Positions 1 through 19,666 of a stretch of 64,000 bases of DNA are shown in pieces. A program made the translations under genes and the position numbers. Source of the DNA: Oleiagrimonas soli. Lineage in GTDB: Bacteria > Pseudomonadota > Gammaproteobacteria > Xanthomonadales > Rhodanobacteraceae. Numbering within the stretch: position 1 is the first letter of the stretch; each line of letters starts with the position of its first letter. Below the pieces are notes generated by a model that saw only the letters and a program-made list of their open reading frames with translations, did no database searches and was not told the origin of the DNA. The stretch covers positions 2,499,151 through 2,563,150 of the forward strand of contig NZ_KN196470.1 of the NCBI RefSeq assembly GCF_000761445.1, in the 5' to 3' direction.

Positions 1-539
1 TCCAGCGCCTTCAGCGCCGAACCGGTGATGATCGGCGTGTCGTCGCCAGGGAAGTCGTAGTTGGACAGCAGCTCGCGCACTTCCATCTCGACCAGTTCCA
101 GCAGCTCGGCGTCGTCCACCATGTCCGCCTTGTTCAGGTAGACCACGATGTACGGCACGCCCACCTGGCGCGACAGCAGGATGTGCTCGCGCGTCTGCGG
201 CATCGGGCCGTCGGCGGCCGAGCACACCAGGATCGCGCCGTCCATCTGCGCCGCACCCGTGATCATGTTCTTCACGTAGTCGGCGTGGCCCGGGCAGTCC
301 ACGTGTGCGTAATGGCGGTTCGGCGATTCGTACTCGACGTGCGCCGTCGAGATCGTGATGCCGCGCGCCTTCTCTTCCGGCGCACCGTCGATCTGGTCGT
401 AGGCCTTCACGTCGCCACCGAACTTCTCCGCACCGACCTTCGTCAGCGCCGCCGTCAGCGTCGTCTTGCCGTGGTCAACGTGACCGATCGTGCCCACGTT
501 CACGTGCGGCTTTTTACGCTCGAACTTTTCCTTGGACAT
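1..539 (-). CDS. tuf: Elongation factor Tu, N-terminal part (cut by left edge)
   Basis: EF-Tu delivers aminoacyl-tRNA to the ribosomal A site as a GTP complex. About 179 residues are visible, starting [14 protein letters not shown] and covering most of the G domain: GHVDHGKT (about residues 19-26), the DCPGH switch and the NKAD guanine-specificity motif. The rest of the G domain and domains 2 and 3 lie beyond base 1. It is the last visible gene of the str group (rpsL-rpsG-fusA-tuf), 55 bases after fusA. The coding sequence seen here is base-for-base identical to the second tuf at 16178-17368, so the missing part can be predicted but is not observed. Confidence 0.98.
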   Translation of the reverse strand, partial: MSKEKFERKKPHVNVGTIGHVDHGKTTLTAALTKVGAEKFGGDVKAYDQIDGAPEEKARGITISTAHVEYESPNRHYAHVDCPGHADYVKNMITGAAQMDGAILVCSAADGPMPQTREHILLSRQVGVPYIVVYLNKADMVDDAELLELVEMEVRELLSNYDFPGDDTPIITGSALKAL

Positions 540-544
540 GACTT
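1..544. repeat. Copy 1 of identical tuf duplication
   Basis: Bases 1-544 match 16830-17373 exactly by direct line-by-line reading. Identity ends four bases upstream of the start-codon flank, where the two 5' leaders diverge. Such identity, including third codon positions, is the known result of gene conversion between the two tuf genes of gammaproteobacteria. Confidence 0.95.
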
Positions 545-594
545 AATAACCTCGAAAGAACTTGTACTTGTGATTTCGTGTGGACAATCGGCCC

Positions 595-2685
<2,091 letters not shown>

Positions 2686-2727
2686 GGTGATTCCTCGAAA
2701 TTCTCGTGTGTGTCCGTACTACCGCGA

Positions 2728-3195
2728 TTACCAGCGGTAGTGCGAGAAGGCCTTGTTGGCTTCGGCCATGCGATGCGTCTCTTCACGCTTCTTCATGGCG
2801 CCGCCGCGGGACTCGGAAGCTTCCAGGAGCTCCGCCGCCAGCTTGCGCGGCATCGAGGTCTCGCTGCGCTTGCGCGCGGCTTCGATGACCCAGCGCATGG
2901 CCAGCGCCATACGACGACCCGGACGAACCTCGACCGGCACCTGGTAGGTGGCGCCACCGACACGACGGGACTTCACCTCGACGACCGGGGCGACATTGCC
3001 CAGCGCCTTCTCGACCAGGGACACCGGCTCGGCGTTCTTCTCGCCGATGTGATCCAGCGCGCCATAGACAATCGTCTCGGCGGTCGACTTCTTGCCGCTC
3101 TTCATCACCATGTTGATGAAGCGCGCGATCAGCTCGCTGCTGTGCTTCGGATCCGGCAGGATCACGCGAGCGGGATGTGAACCTTTACGCGACAT
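2728..3195 (-). CDS. rpsG: 30S ribosomal protein S7
   Basis: S7 is a primary 16S rRNA binder that nucleates assembly of the 30S head. The 155 residues match the usual length and begin [17 protein letters not shown], with family-typical stretches such as [13 protein letters not shown] and [16 protein letters not shown] sequence. It starts 16 bases after the rpsL stop, so the two are co-transcribed. In E. coli S7 is the translational repressor of its operon; whether that applies here cannot be read from the sequence. Confidence 0.98.
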   Translation of the reverse strand: MSRKGSHPARVILPDPKHSSELIARFINMVMKSGKKSTAETIVYGALDHIGEKNAEPVSLVEKALGNVAPVVEVKSRRVGGATYQVPVEVRPGRRMALAMRWVIEAARKRSETSMPRKLAAELLEASESRGGAMKKREETHRMAEANKAFSHYRW

Positions 3196-3211
3196 CTCTC
3201 AAATCCCTCGC

Positions 3212-3586
3212 TTAGCCCTTCGGGCGCTTGGCGCCGTACTTGGAACGCGCCTGACGACGCTTGGTGACGCCGGCGCAGTCCAGGCTGCCGCGAACGGTGT
3301 GATAACGCACACCCGGCAAATCCTTGACGCGGCCGCCGCGAATCAGGACCACCGAGTGCTCCTGCAGATTGTGGCCTTCGCCGCCGATGTAGCTGATGAC
3401 CTCGTAGCCATTGGTCAAACGGACCTTGGCCACCTTGCGAAGGGCCGAGTTCGGCTTCTTCGGCGTGGTCGTGTAAACACGCGTGCAGACGCCACGTCGC
3501 TGCGGGCTGCTCTGCAGGGCCGGCGAATTGCTCTTATAGCTCTTCGGCCGGCGGGGCTTGCGAACCAGTTGGTTGATCGTCGCCAT
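3212..3586 (-). CDS. rpsL: 30S ribosomal protein S12
   Basis: S12 sits at the decoding centre and helps control accuracy. The 124 residues match the family. The conserved [13 protein letters not shown] segment and the [13 protein letters not shown] segment contain the two lysines at which streptomycin-resistance substitutions usually arise; both are wild type here. It is the first gene of the str group, with its own candidate promoter (3650-3678) and an attenuator-like hairpin (3604-3638) between that promoter and the start codon. A modest AGGA element lies upstream of the ATG. Confidence 0.98.
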   Translation of the reverse strand: MATINQLVRKPRRPKSYKSNSPALQSSPQRRGVCTRVYTTTPKKPNSALRKVAKVRLTNGYEVISYIGGEGHNLQEHSVVLIRGGRVKDLPGVRYHTVRGSLDCAGVTKRRQARSKYGAKRPKG

Positions 3587-3603
3587 GCGAAAGTTGTCCT
3601 AAG

Positions 3604-3638
3604 AAACACAAAGGCAGACCGGTGCAATCCGGCCTGCC
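3604..3638 (-). terminator. Attenuator-like hairpin in the rpsL leader
   Basis: On the minus strand GGCAGGCCGG (3629-3638) pairs with CCGGTCTGCC (3613-3622). This gives ten base pairs with one G-T wobble around a six-base loop, followed directly by the T-rich tail TTTGTGTTT. It ends about 18 bases before the rpsL ATG and begins a few bases after the predicted transcription start. It has the form of an intrinsic terminator or attenuator. Ribosomal-protein leader motifs upstream of rpsL have been proposed in pseudomonads; whether this belongs to one is not known. Confidence 0.55.
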
Positions 3639-3649
3639 AAGAAGCGGAA

Positions 3650-3678
3650 ATTTAACACGCACCGCCACCTATTGGCAA
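3650..3678 (-). promoter_or_regulatory. Candidate promoter of the rpsL-rpsG-fusA-tuf group
   Basis: On the minus strand TTGCCA (3673-3678, five of six matches to the -35 consensus) is followed after 17 bases by TTAAAT (3650-3655, four of six matches to the -10). The predicted start near 3643 would give a leader of about 57 bases that begins with the hairpin at 3604-3638. Confidence 0.55.
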
Positions 3679-3709
3679 GCGATGCTCAACCTTCCCTGCG
3701 TTCGAACAC

Positions 3710-3729
3710 GAGGTGCGTCCGTGCACCTC
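3710..3729. repeat. Inverted repeat downstream of rpoC
   Basis: GAGGTGC (3710-3716) and GCACCTC (3723-3729) form a perfect seven-base-pair stem with a six-base loop. It lies 35-54 bases beyond the rpoC stop. No T-run follows on the minus strand, so it is not a classical intrinsic terminator. It may mark the end of rpoBC transcription or stabilise the 3' end. Confidence 0.4.
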
Positions 3730-3763
3730 ATTTCGTATGTAGTCAAACGGCGTGCGAATGTAC

Positions 3764-7981
<4,218 letters not shown>

Positions 7982-8006
7982 AAGGTTCTCTCCGCTCGCG
8001 CGCCGA

Positions 8007-12167
<4,161 letters not shown>

Positions 12168-12300
12168 GGTGGATACCGCCTCGGTTCGCAGTGACGCCGG
12201 TGGGAAGACACCGGCAAAAAGTTGGAAAACGGAGATCGGAGATCGGCACTCAACAACATGGCGAGTGTCGATGGCCCATCGCCCTCTCCCGGGTTAAGGG

Positions 12301-12342
12301 GCCTGCATCAGCAGGCAAAGCCCGGGGGCTCTCGCCCCCAGG
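12301..12342 (-). promoter_or_regulatory. Tandem hairpins in the rplL-rpoB gap
   Basis: Reading the minus strand, a nine-base-pair stem (12334-12342 with 12321-12329, one wobble) closes a GAGA loop, then CTTT, then a perfect six-base-pair stem (12311-12316 with 12301-12306). The pair lies 44 bases after the rplL stop and about 135 bases before the rpoB start. In E. coli this gap holds an attenuator and an RNase III site that lower rpoBC relative to rplJL. The same role is inferred here. Confidence 0.45.
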
Positions 12343-12385
12343 CTTGCTGTGCTTCGGGTCGAGCTCGCAGCGCGCAAGGCGCCGC

Positions 12386-12766
12386 TTACTTCAGCTCGAC
12401 CTTGGCGCCGGCTTCCTCGAGTTCTTTCTTGAACTTCTCGGCGTCTTCCTTGCTCACGGCTTCCTTCAGGGTCTGCGGAGCGCCTTCGACCATGTCCTTG
12501 GCTTCCTTCAGGCCCAGGCCGGTGATGGCACGCACGGCCTTGATGGTGGCAACCTTGTTGCTACCGGCAGCGGCGAGGACCACGTCGAACTCGGTCTGCT
12601 CTTCGGCGGCAGCAGCGGCGCCACCGGCGGCCGGACCGGCAGCCACGGCGACCGGAGCCGCGGCGGACACGCCGAACTTCTCTTCCATCGCCTTGACCAG
12701 CTCCATCACCTCGACGAGGGACTTTTCGGCGATCGCGTCGATGATCTGTTCGTTGCTGAGAGACAT
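12386..12766 (-). CDS. rplL: 50S ribosomal protein L7/L12
   Basis: L7/L12 is the multi-copy stalk protein that recruits translational GTPases. The 126 residues match the family: an N-terminal dimerisation helix region ([15 protein letters not shown]), an alanine-rich hinge at about residues 35-55, and a C-terminal domain containing [15 protein letters not shown], the factor-binding face. It is transcribed with rplJ, which ends 60 bases upstream. Confidence 0.98.
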   Translation of the reverse strand: MSLSNEQIIDAIAEKSLVEVMELVKAMEEKFGVSAAAPVAVAAGPAAGGAAAAAEEQTEFDVVLAAAGSNKVATIKAVRAITGLGLKEAKDMVEGAPQTLKEAVSKEDAEKFKKELEEAGAKVELK

Positions 12767-12826
12767 CTTGATAACTCCTGGAAAAACGACTGTTACGTTG
12801 GAATGGGATTGCCGTAGGGCGAAACG

Positions 12827-13351
12827 TCAGGCGGCCTTCTGCTGCCCTGCCTGGTTGATCACGCGAGTGATCTGAGAGGCAGGCTCCGACAGCAGACGGA
12901 CCAGCTGCGTGGCCGGCTGCGACATCACGCTGAGCAGCATGCTGAGCGCCTGATCGCGGGTCGGCAGCGAGGCCAGGACTTCGACGTGCGAGCCCGGGTA
13001 CACCTTGCCGCCAATGGCCACGATCTTGGCCTTCAGCTTGTCGTTGGCCTTGGCAAACTCTTGGACCAGTCGACCGGCGGCACCCGGATCCTCGACCGAA
13101 AAGGCATACAGCAGCGGACCGACCAGTTGGTCGGAAGTACCTTCGTAATCGGTACCTTCCACTGCACGACGAACCAGGGTGTTCTTCGCAACGCGAAGAA
13201 ACACGCCGGACTCGCGCGCCTTCTTGCGCAGCTCGGTGAGCTGCTCGACGGTGAGACCCAGATACTCGGCGGCGACCAGCGAGTGAGCCGAGGCGGCCAC
13301 GTTCGCCAGTTCGGCAACGACCTCTTTCTTCTGCGCGAGATTGAGCGCCAT
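12827..13351 (-). CDS. rplJ: 50S ribosomal protein L10
   Basis: L10 anchors the L7/L12 dimers to 23S rRNA. With the start [15 protein letters not shown] the protein has 174 residues, the usual size. An in-frame ATG lies 49 codons upstream, but the extra residues match nothing in the family, and a strong GGAGG ribosome-binding site stands just before the chosen ATG. In E. coli L10 (with L7/L12) binds its own leader and represses translation; the long leader here (13352-13651) fits such control. Confidence 0.97.
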   Translation of the reverse strand: MALNLAQKKEVVAELANVAASAHSLVAAEYLGLTVEQLTELRKKARESGVFLRVAKNTLVRRAVEGTDYEGTSDQLVGPLLYAFSVEDPGAAGRLVQEFAKANDKLKAKIVAIGGKVYPGSHVEVLASLPTRDQALSMLLSVMSQPATQLVRLLSEPASQITRVINQAGQQKAA

Positions 13352-13651
13352 TGCTTCCTCCGAACCGGATCGGCGACGCATCCTTCGCGCCACCGCTCCC
13401 AAGCGGGTTACGGAAACCACGTCCTTGCGGCTTCCCAGTGCCATCTGGCACCGACTTGGTGGCCGTTCCAGGATGAAAACCTGTTCGGGCAGCACCATCT
13501 ACGCAGGCTGGTTGGAGCCGATTAAGGCTGTCGCGAACGCCCCGGGGACCTATCCATCGCTATGCACGCGCGTCCTTGCCGTTCCGGAGCGGCCGTTCGA
13601 GCCGCCTGCGGTCTTTGACGGCTCCGTCCGGACGAACCGGACGATGCCCCC
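13352..13651 (-). promoter_or_regulatory. Long rplJ leader, candidate L10 autoregulatory region
   Basis: This 343-base gap between rplA and rplJ has no supported gene. On the minus strand it contains two clear stems: CGTCCGG/CCGGACG (13625-13643, seven base pairs) and GTGCC/GGCAC (13438-13451). Leaders of this position and length carry the L10 binding site in many bacteria. No confident -10/-35 pair was found. The L10 leader assignment rests on position rather than on a recognised kink-turn. Confidence 0.4.
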
Positions 13652-13685
13652 AAAAACTGCCCGACCGACCCGGAGGCCGGACGGG
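13652..13685 (-). terminator. Intrinsic terminator or attenuator after rplA
   Basis: On the minus strand the stem CCCG-T-CCGGCC pairs with GGTCGG-T-CGGG around a TCCG loop. This makes ten pairs, one a wobble, plus a T-T mismatch. The sequence CAG and five T residues follow (13652-13656). It starts 10 bases after the rplA stop codon. It would separate rplKA transcripts from rplJL at least partly, so rplJL may need its own promoter. Confidence 0.6.
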
Positions 13686-13694
13686 ACTTGATTC

Positions 13695-14399
13695 TTACTT
13701 GCCGGTCGACAGCGACGAGGTGTCGACGGCGATGCCGATGCCCATGGTGGTGGACACCGAAACCTTCTGCAGATACTGACCCTTGGCCGTCGCCGGCTTG
13801 GCCTTCAACAGGTCCGCCACCAGGGCGTTGATGTTGTCGGCCAGCTTGTCGACCTCGAAGTCCGCCTTGCCGACGCTGGCGTGGATGATGCCCGCCTTGT
13901 CGTTGCGGAACTTCACCTGGCCGGCCTTGGCGTTGTTCACCGCGGTGACCACGTCGGCCGTGACCGAGCCGTCCTTCGGGTTCGGCATCAGGCCGCGCGG
14001 ACCCAGCAGCTGACCCAGCTTGCCGACCACGCGCATGGCGTCCGGCGTCGCGATCACGCGACCGAAGTCCAGATCGCCGCCCTGCATGCGCTCGGCAAGA
14101 TCTTCCATGCCGACGGCATCGGCGCCGGCGGCCTTGGCGGCCTCGGCCTTCTCGCCGGCCGGGCAGAACACCGCGACCTTGATGGTCTTGCCGGTGCCGT
14201 GCGGCAGCAGCGAGGAACCGCGCACGCCCTGGTCGGACTTGCGCGCATCGATACCCAGACGCACGGCCACGTCGATGGACTCGACGAACTTGGCCTTGGC
14301 GTTGTCCTTCAGCATGGACAGCGCGTCGTTGAGCGGATAGGTCTTGCCCGGTTCGACCAGGCCCTGCATTGCCTTGAAACGCTTCGTGAGCTTCGCCAT
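13695..14399 (-). CDS. rplA: 50S ribosomal protein L1
   Basis: L1 builds the mobile L1 stalk that helps release deacylated tRNA. The 234 residues match the family, with the signature around [15 protein letters not shown] at about residues 130-145. It starts three bases after the rplK stop, so the two genes are translationally linked. In E. coli L1 represses the rplKA mRNA by binding its leader; a structured leader is present here (14929-14955). Confidence 0.98.
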   Translation of the reverse strand: MAKLTKRFKAMQGLVEPGKTYPLNDALSMLKDNAKAKFVESIDVAVRLGIDARKSDQGVRGSSLLPHGTGKTIKVAVFCPAGEKAEAAKAAGADAVGMEDLAERMQGGDLDFGRVIATPDAMRVVGKLGQLLGPRGLMPNPKDGSVTADVVTAVNNAKAGQVKFRNDKAGIIHASVGKADFEVDKLADNINALVADLLKAKPATAKGQYLQKVSVSTTMGIGIAVDTSSLSTGK

Positions 14400-14402
14400 G
14401 AC

Positions 14403-14831
14403 TTAGTCCTCCACCACCAGGCCCATGCTGCGCGCGCTACCGGCAATGGTGCGCACCGCGGCATCCAGATCGGCCGCCGTCAGATCCGGCTCCTTCTGCT
14501 TGGCGATCTCTTCGAGCTGGGCGCGGGTGACCTTGCCCACCTTCTCGGTGTTCGGCTTGGACGAGCCCTTCTTCACGCCCGTCAGCTTGCGCAGCAGCAC
14601 GGAGGCCGGCGGGGTCTTGGTGATGAAGGTGAAGCTGCGATCCGAATACGCCGTGATGACGGTCGGGATCGGCAGACCCGGCTCCAGCTTCTGCGTGGCG
14701 GCATTGAACGCCTTACAGAATTCCATGATGTTCAGACCGCGCTGACCCAGCGCCGGACCGACGGGCGGAGACGGATTGGCCTGACCGGCCTTCACCTGCA
14801 ACTTGATGTAACCGATGACTTTTTTTGCCAT
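14403..14831 (-). CDS. rplK: 50S ribosomal protein L11
   Basis: L11 forms the base of the GTPase-associated centre and is needed for RelA activation. The 142 residues match the family: the proline-rich N-terminal domain ([21 protein letters not shown]) and the C-terminal RNA-binding domain ([12 protein letters not shown] at the end). A candidate promoter at 14964-14992 gives it a leader of about 126 bases. Confidence 0.98.
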   Translation of the reverse strand: MAKKVIGYIKLQVKAGQANPSPPVGPALGQRGLNIMEFCKAFNAATQKLEPGLPIPTVITAYSDRSFTFITKTPPASVLLRKLTGVKKGSSKPNTEKVGKVTRAQLEEIAKQKEPDLTAADLDAAVRTIAGSARSMGLVVED

Positions 14832-14928
14832 GTTGTTTTCCTTGCGAGTGCGAACGCCTTGCGGCTCCTCGCTTCACACCATCCGTGATGACGGGACGGC
14901 CACGGCTCCGCCGGGCCACAAACGCGTA

Positions 14929-14955
14929 CACGCCGACCTAAAAAGGCACGGCGTG
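14929..14955 (-). promoter_or_regulatory. Hairpin at the 5' end of the rplK leader
   Basis: On the minus strand CACGCCG (14949-14955) pairs with CGGCGTG (14929-14935). The inner GCCT and AGGT can also pair around a T-rich loop. The stem begins within a few bases of the start predicted from the promoter at 14964-14992. It could be the L1 binding site of the rplKA mRNA or a 5' stabiliser; that is inference from position. Confidence 0.4.
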
Positions 14956-14963
14956 AACAGCCT

Positions 14964-14992
14964 AGTATAGGCGGGAAATCAGCTTCTTACAA
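14964..14992 (-). promoter_or_regulatory. Candidate rplKA promoter
   Basis: On the minus strand TTGTAA (14987-14992, four of six matches) is followed after 17 bases by TATACT (14964-14969, five of six matches). The spacing is ideal and the element lies in the nusG-rplK gap, where E. coli also has a promoter. Confidence 0.6.
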
Positions 14993-15008
14993 GCCCCGCT
15001 CCGCGCGA

Positions 15009-15569
15009 TCAGGATTTCTCGACCTGACCGAACTCCAGCTCGACCGGCGTCGAGCGGCCGAAGATCAGCACGGCAACGCGCAGACGGCTCTTTTCGTAGT
15101 TGACTTCCTCGACCACGCCGTTGAAGTCGTTGAACGGACCGTCGATGACGCGAACCATCTCGCCCGGCTCGAAAAGCACCTTCGGACGCGGCTTCTCGAC
15201 ACCCTCGCGCACACGGCTGAGGATGGTGTCGGCTTCGCTGTCCTTGATCGGCTGCGGACGGTCGGCGGTGCCGCCGATGAAGCCCATGACCTTGGGCGTA
15301 TCCTTGACCAGATGCCAGCACTCGTCGTCGATGCGCGGGGCCTTGCCCTCGGTATCGGTCTCGATCTGCACCAGCACGTAGCCGGGGAAGAACTTGCGCT
15401 CGCTGCGGCGCTTCTGGCCGGCGCGCATTTCTACCACTTCCTCGGTCGGCACCAGCACCTCGCCGAACTTGGCTTCCATCTCCATGCGGCGAATGCGCTC
15501 TTCGAGAGAACGCTTGACCTGATTCTCGAAGCCCGAATAGGCGTGCACTACATACCAGCGCTTGCTCAT
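15009..15569 (-). CDS. nusG: Transcription termination/antitermination factor NusG
   Basis: NusG binds the beta' clamp, suppresses pausing, and links RNA polymerase to Rho or the ribosome. The 186 residues contain the NGN domain ([20 protein letters not shown] at the N-terminus, then FFPGYVLVQ) and the C-terminal KOW domain ([19 protein letters not shown]). The gene begins 11 bases after secE, the usual secE-nusG pair. Confidence 0.98.
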   Translation of the reverse strand: MSKRWYVVHAYSGFENQVKRSLEERIRRMEMEAKFGEVLVPTEEVVEMRAGQKRRSERKFFPGYVLVQIETDTEGKAPRIDDECWHLVKDTPKVMGFIGGTADRPQPIKDSEADTILSRVREGVEKPRPKVLFEPGEMVRVIDGPFNDFNGVVEEVNYEKSRLRVAVLIFGRSTPVELEFGQVEKS

Positions 15570-15580
15570 GCCCTACTACC

Positions 15581-15967
15581 TCACTTTCCGAGCTTGAGAA
15601 GCCACTCGAGCACGACCGTCTTCAGCAACAGATCGATCGCCCCCAGCAGCAGGGCCAGAATCACCACCACAATCAGGATGATGATCGTGGTTTTGACGGT
15701 TTCGTCGCGCGACGGCCACACCACCTTGCGCATTTCGAACTGCGACTCGGCCAGGAAGTGGCGGATGCGACGACCGTAACCGGTCAGCATGACGATACCG
15801 ACCGACAGCACCAGGCCGCCGACCAGTACGCCGGCGCGCACCACCTGCGCCGCGTTCGCGTACCAGTAGAAGCCGAAGAGGCCGGCTGCCAGCACCAGCA
15901 CGGCCAGCACCAGCATCAGCTTGTCGCCGGCGCTCGACTTGTTGGTTTGTTCAGCCTTTGCGTTCAT
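15581..15967 (-). CDS. secE: Preprotein translocase subunit SecE
   Basis: SecE clamps the SecY channel in the inner membrane. At 128 residues it is the three-helix form typical of gammaproteobacteria: two N-terminal hydrophobic segments (about residues 18-38 and 43-63) and the conserved C-terminal helix preceded by the amphipathic EMRKVVWPSRDETVKT stretch. The start codon lies 12 bases after tRNA-Trp, so tRNA processing and secE expression are coupled. Confidence 0.97.
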   Translation of the reverse strand: MNAKAEQTNKSSAGDKLMLVLAVLVLAAGLFGFYWYANAAQVVRAGVLVGGLVLSVGIVMLTGYGRRIRHFLAESQFEMRKVVWPSRDETVKTTIIILIVVVILALLLGAIDLLLKTVVLEWLLKLGK

Positions 15968-15979
15968 GCGCTACCTGGG

Positions 15980-16055
<76 letters not shown>

Positions 16056-16063
16056 ATAAGTGA

Positions 16064-16069
16064 ATTCTA
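16064..16069 (-). promoter_or_regulatory. Possible -10 element before tRNA-Trp
   Basis: TAGAAT on the minus strand (five of six consensus matches) lies nine bases upstream of the mature tRNA-Trp 5' end. No convincing -35 is present, so this may be a weak internal promoter for tRNA-Trp/secE/nusG or chance. Confidence 0.3.
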
Positions 16070-16087
16070 CCGCGTCGAAATGACCAA

Positions 16088-16111
16088 GGCGGACCGCTTG
16101 CGCGGACCGCC
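16088..16111 (-). repeat. Hairpin between tufB and tRNA-Trp
   Basis: GGCGG-T-CCGC pairs with GCGG-T-CCGCC on the minus strand: nine pairs with one mismatch around a GCAA tetraloop. The following sequence TTGGTCATTTC is only weakly T-rich. It may slow or partly stop transcription after tufB, or be a processing signal. Confidence 0.4.
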
Positions 16112-16177
16112 GGCCATGAACTTCTTCCGGAATCGGTCGGACGATGCAACAGCGCCCGGCCGATTCCGTCTAACGTC

Positions 16178-17368
<1,191 letters not shown>

Positions 17369-17436
17369 GACTTCCAAACCCCGATGGAATCAGATGGAAA
17401 ACACAAAATCAGGACGCAAGAGCGCCCCGTTAAAAG

Positions 17437-17512
<76 letters not shown>

Positions 17513-17538
17513 AAAAGTTCCGCATGACCGGAGGTCAA

Positions 17539-17612
<74 letters not shown>

Positions 17613-17710
17613 CCGGCGGGTACATCTGGCGGATCGTGCGCGTCGACGAACGACGTTGCGCGCAACCCTTTTTCTGCTTCACCACCCGATCACACCGGAG
17701 GCGATCGAGA

Positions 17711-17796
17711 TGGTGGAGGGAGGTGGATTCGAACCACCGAAGGCGTAAGCCAGCAGATTTACAGTCTGCCCCCGTTGGCCGCTTGGGTATCCCTCC
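17711..17796 (-). tRNA. tRNA-Tyr (GTA anticodon)
   Basis: An 86-base type II tRNA with a long variable arm, acceptor GGAGGGA/TCCCTCC, anticodon stem GCAGA/TCTGC, loop CTGTAAA giving GTA, and encoded CCA. It is the promoter-proximal gene of the tRNA-tufB transcript. Confidence 0.97.
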
Positions 17797-17810
17797 AGCA
17801 AAGACCGGCT

Positions 17811-17839
17811 ATTCTCGCGACCGCCCCTGGATGTGTCAA
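17811..17839 (-). promoter_or_regulatory. Promoter of the tRNA-Tyr/Gly/Thr-tufB operon
   Basis: On the minus strand a perfect TTGACA (17834-17839) is followed after 17 bases by GAGAAT (17811-17816, four of six matches). A GC-rich discriminator leads to a start about eight bases before the tRNA-Tyr 5' end. A GC-rich discriminator is the known mark of stringently controlled stable-RNA promoters. Confidence 0.7.
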
Positions 17840-18002
17840 CACTTGAGAGCGATTTTCGCCGCGATTTTTCGCGTGTGCGGACGGTGCGTCGCATGTGCCT
17901 CGCACCGGGTCCGCATCGGCGGGCGCGTATTCTGGCTGATCGTGACGACAATGCCAAGTCGTTTCATGCGAGGTTCAAGCCTACTGCGTTGTGCTGACCC
18001 TC

Positions 18003-19040
18003 ATGCCTGCCCGTTTCCCAGCCCCGTCTTCGCCTCGCGCCGACGTGCGCGACCCCTGGCTCGACAACGCCCGCTTCTTCCTGATCGCCCTGGTAGTGTT
18101 CGGCCACGAACTCGAACCGCTGCTGCGCACGCACTCGCTGCTGGCCGGTTGCTATCGCTTCATCTACCTCTTCCACATGCCCGCGTTCGCGATGCTGTCC
18201 GGCGCGGTCGCCAGCACGGATCTGAACAGCACGCTGCTGCGCAAGATCGTCTTCCGCCTGCTGCTTCCGTACCTGCTGTTCCAGGGACTGTACGCATGGA
18301 TTTCGCAGGCCGGCGTCTGGCCCGACGACGGACCCGACGGTATCGCCACGCCCTACTGGCTGCTCTGGTATCTGCCGAGTCTGGCGTGCTGGCGCCTGCT
18401 GCTGCCGCTGTTCGCACGTCTGCGCTGCAGGCTGCCGCTCGCCGTGGGCGTGGCGCTGGCGGCAGGCTGGGCCGGCGATCTCGGCCACTACCTGTCGCTG
18501 TCGCGCACGCTGGTGTTCTTTCCGTTCTTCCTGATCGGTTGGCAGCGGCTGCCGGACTGGTGCCGCGCAGACGCCCGCATGCCGGCGCGACCGCTCGCCG
18601 TCGCCCTGCTGCTCGCGTTGGCCGCACTGGCGCTGGACCGACGGCTGGACCCGCGTTGGCTGTACGGCAGCGCCAGCTATGCAGCACTGCACGTCAGCGC
18701 GCTGCACGGATCGATTCAACGCTTGCTGTTGATGGCCGCCGCGACGCTGGCGGCGCTGGCTGTGTTCCGCCTGACGCCGCGACGCGCATTCGCCTGGTCG
18801 CGACTGGGACGCGGCAGCCTGGCCGCCTACCTGCTGCACGGATTCGCCATCAAGCTCGCCATCGGCGCGGGCGCATTCGCCCTGATCCGCGACTGGCCGA
18901 CGCCGGTCCTGCTGGCGATGCTGGGCACCCTGGCCCTGACCGTCACGGCCACGCTGTGCTCGCCGCTGATCAACCGACTGGCGGCGCCGCTGACGCAACC
19001 GCGCTGGCTGGAACGCGCGCTGTGGCGCCCCGCCGACTGA
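18003..19040 (+). CDS. Membrane acyltransferase, acyltransferase-3 family
   Basis: This inner-membrane protein of about 345 residues has roughly ten hydrophobic segments. The family signature near the N-terminus reads LDNARFFLIALVVFGHELEP, with the conserved Arg and His that are proposed to be catalytic. Members O-acylate sugars or lipids at the membrane; the substrate here is unknown. A GTG four codons upstream (17991) is an alternative start. It stands alone, ending base-to-base with the convergent thioesterase gene. Confidence 0.85.
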   Translation: MPARFPAPSSPRADVRDPWLDNARFFLIALVVFGHELEPLLRTHSLLAGCYRFIYLFHMPAFAMLSGAVASTDLNSTLLRKIVFRLLLPYLLFQGLYAWISQAGVWPDDGPDGIATPYWLLWYLPSLACWRLLLPLFARLRCRLPLAVGVALAAGWAGDLGHYLSLSRTLVFFPFFLIGWQRLPDWCRADARMPARPLAVALLLALAALALDRRLDPRWLYGSASYAALHVSALHGSIQRLLLMAAATLAALAVFRLTPRRAFAWSRLGRGSLAAYLLHGFAIKLAIGAGAFALIRDWPTPVLLAMLGTLALTVTATLCSPLINRLAAPLTQPRWLERALWRPAD

Positions 19041-19547
19041 TCAGGATTCCGCGTCCTCGCGCCGCAGCGGCGGGCGGTAGCGAGCGACTTCCTGCTCCAT
19101 CTTCTTGGACAGTTCGATCAGGCGCTGCGCGTATTCCTGCAGCGTGCGGTCGCCGTCGTCCTTGGGCGTCCATGCCGGCACCGGCGTGGGCTTGCCGTCG
19201 GGGCCGTCCAGCGCCACGAACACGATGACGCAGCTCGTCGCCAAGCGCTCCTTGCCGTGCGTCAGATCGCGCGCCAGCACGTCGACGGCGAAATGCATGC
19301 TCGAAGTGCCGGTATGGATCAGCTTGGCGTGCACGGTGACCAGATCGCCGATCAGGATCGGCTGCACGAACTGGATACCGCCCACCGCCACCGTCACGCA
19401 GTACGCGCCGCTCCAGCCGACCGCACCGGCGTAGCCGGCCTGGTCGATCCACTTCATGACCATGCCGCCGTGCACCTTGCCGCCGAAATTGACGTCGGTG
19501 GGCTGCGCCAGAAAGCGAAATGTGACGTCACGCTGCATTCCAGACAT
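19041..19547 (-). CDS. Acyl-CoA thioesterase, hotdog fold (YciA/BACH type)
   Basis: It likely hydrolyses acyl-CoA thioesters in the cytoplasm. The 168-residue single hotdog domain contains NFGGKVHGGMVMKWIDQAGY (about residues 20-39), the hallmark helix with the catalytic Asp, followed by beta strands rich in V and F and a charged tail. It is divergent from the sensor-phosphatase gene at 19667 and abuts the acyltransferase stop with no gap. The chain length preferred cannot be read from the sequence. Confidence 0.9.
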   Translation of the reverse strand: MSGMQRDVTFRFLAQPTDVNFGGKVHGGMVMKWIDQAGYAGAVGWSGAYCVTVAVGGIQFVQPILIGDLVTVHAKLIHTGTSSMHFAVDVLARDLTHGKERLATSCVIVFVALDGPDGKPTPVPAWTPKDDGDRTLQEYAQRLIELSKKMEQEVARYRPPLRREDAES

Positions 19548-19666
19548 CCAGAGAACCTGCTTTCGTTCAGAAAGCGGGCATTATGCGCCAATATCCAAGG
19601 TGTCACAGGCAGAGACACGGATCGCGGCATGCGTCGCGGCCGACCAAGTGCACGAGGAGTGTTGGC

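Noticed and set aside
13352..13498. A 49-codon N-terminal extension of L10
   Set aside because: The residues match nothing in the L10 family and the strong GGAGG stands just before the internal ATG. The stretch is better explained as leader.
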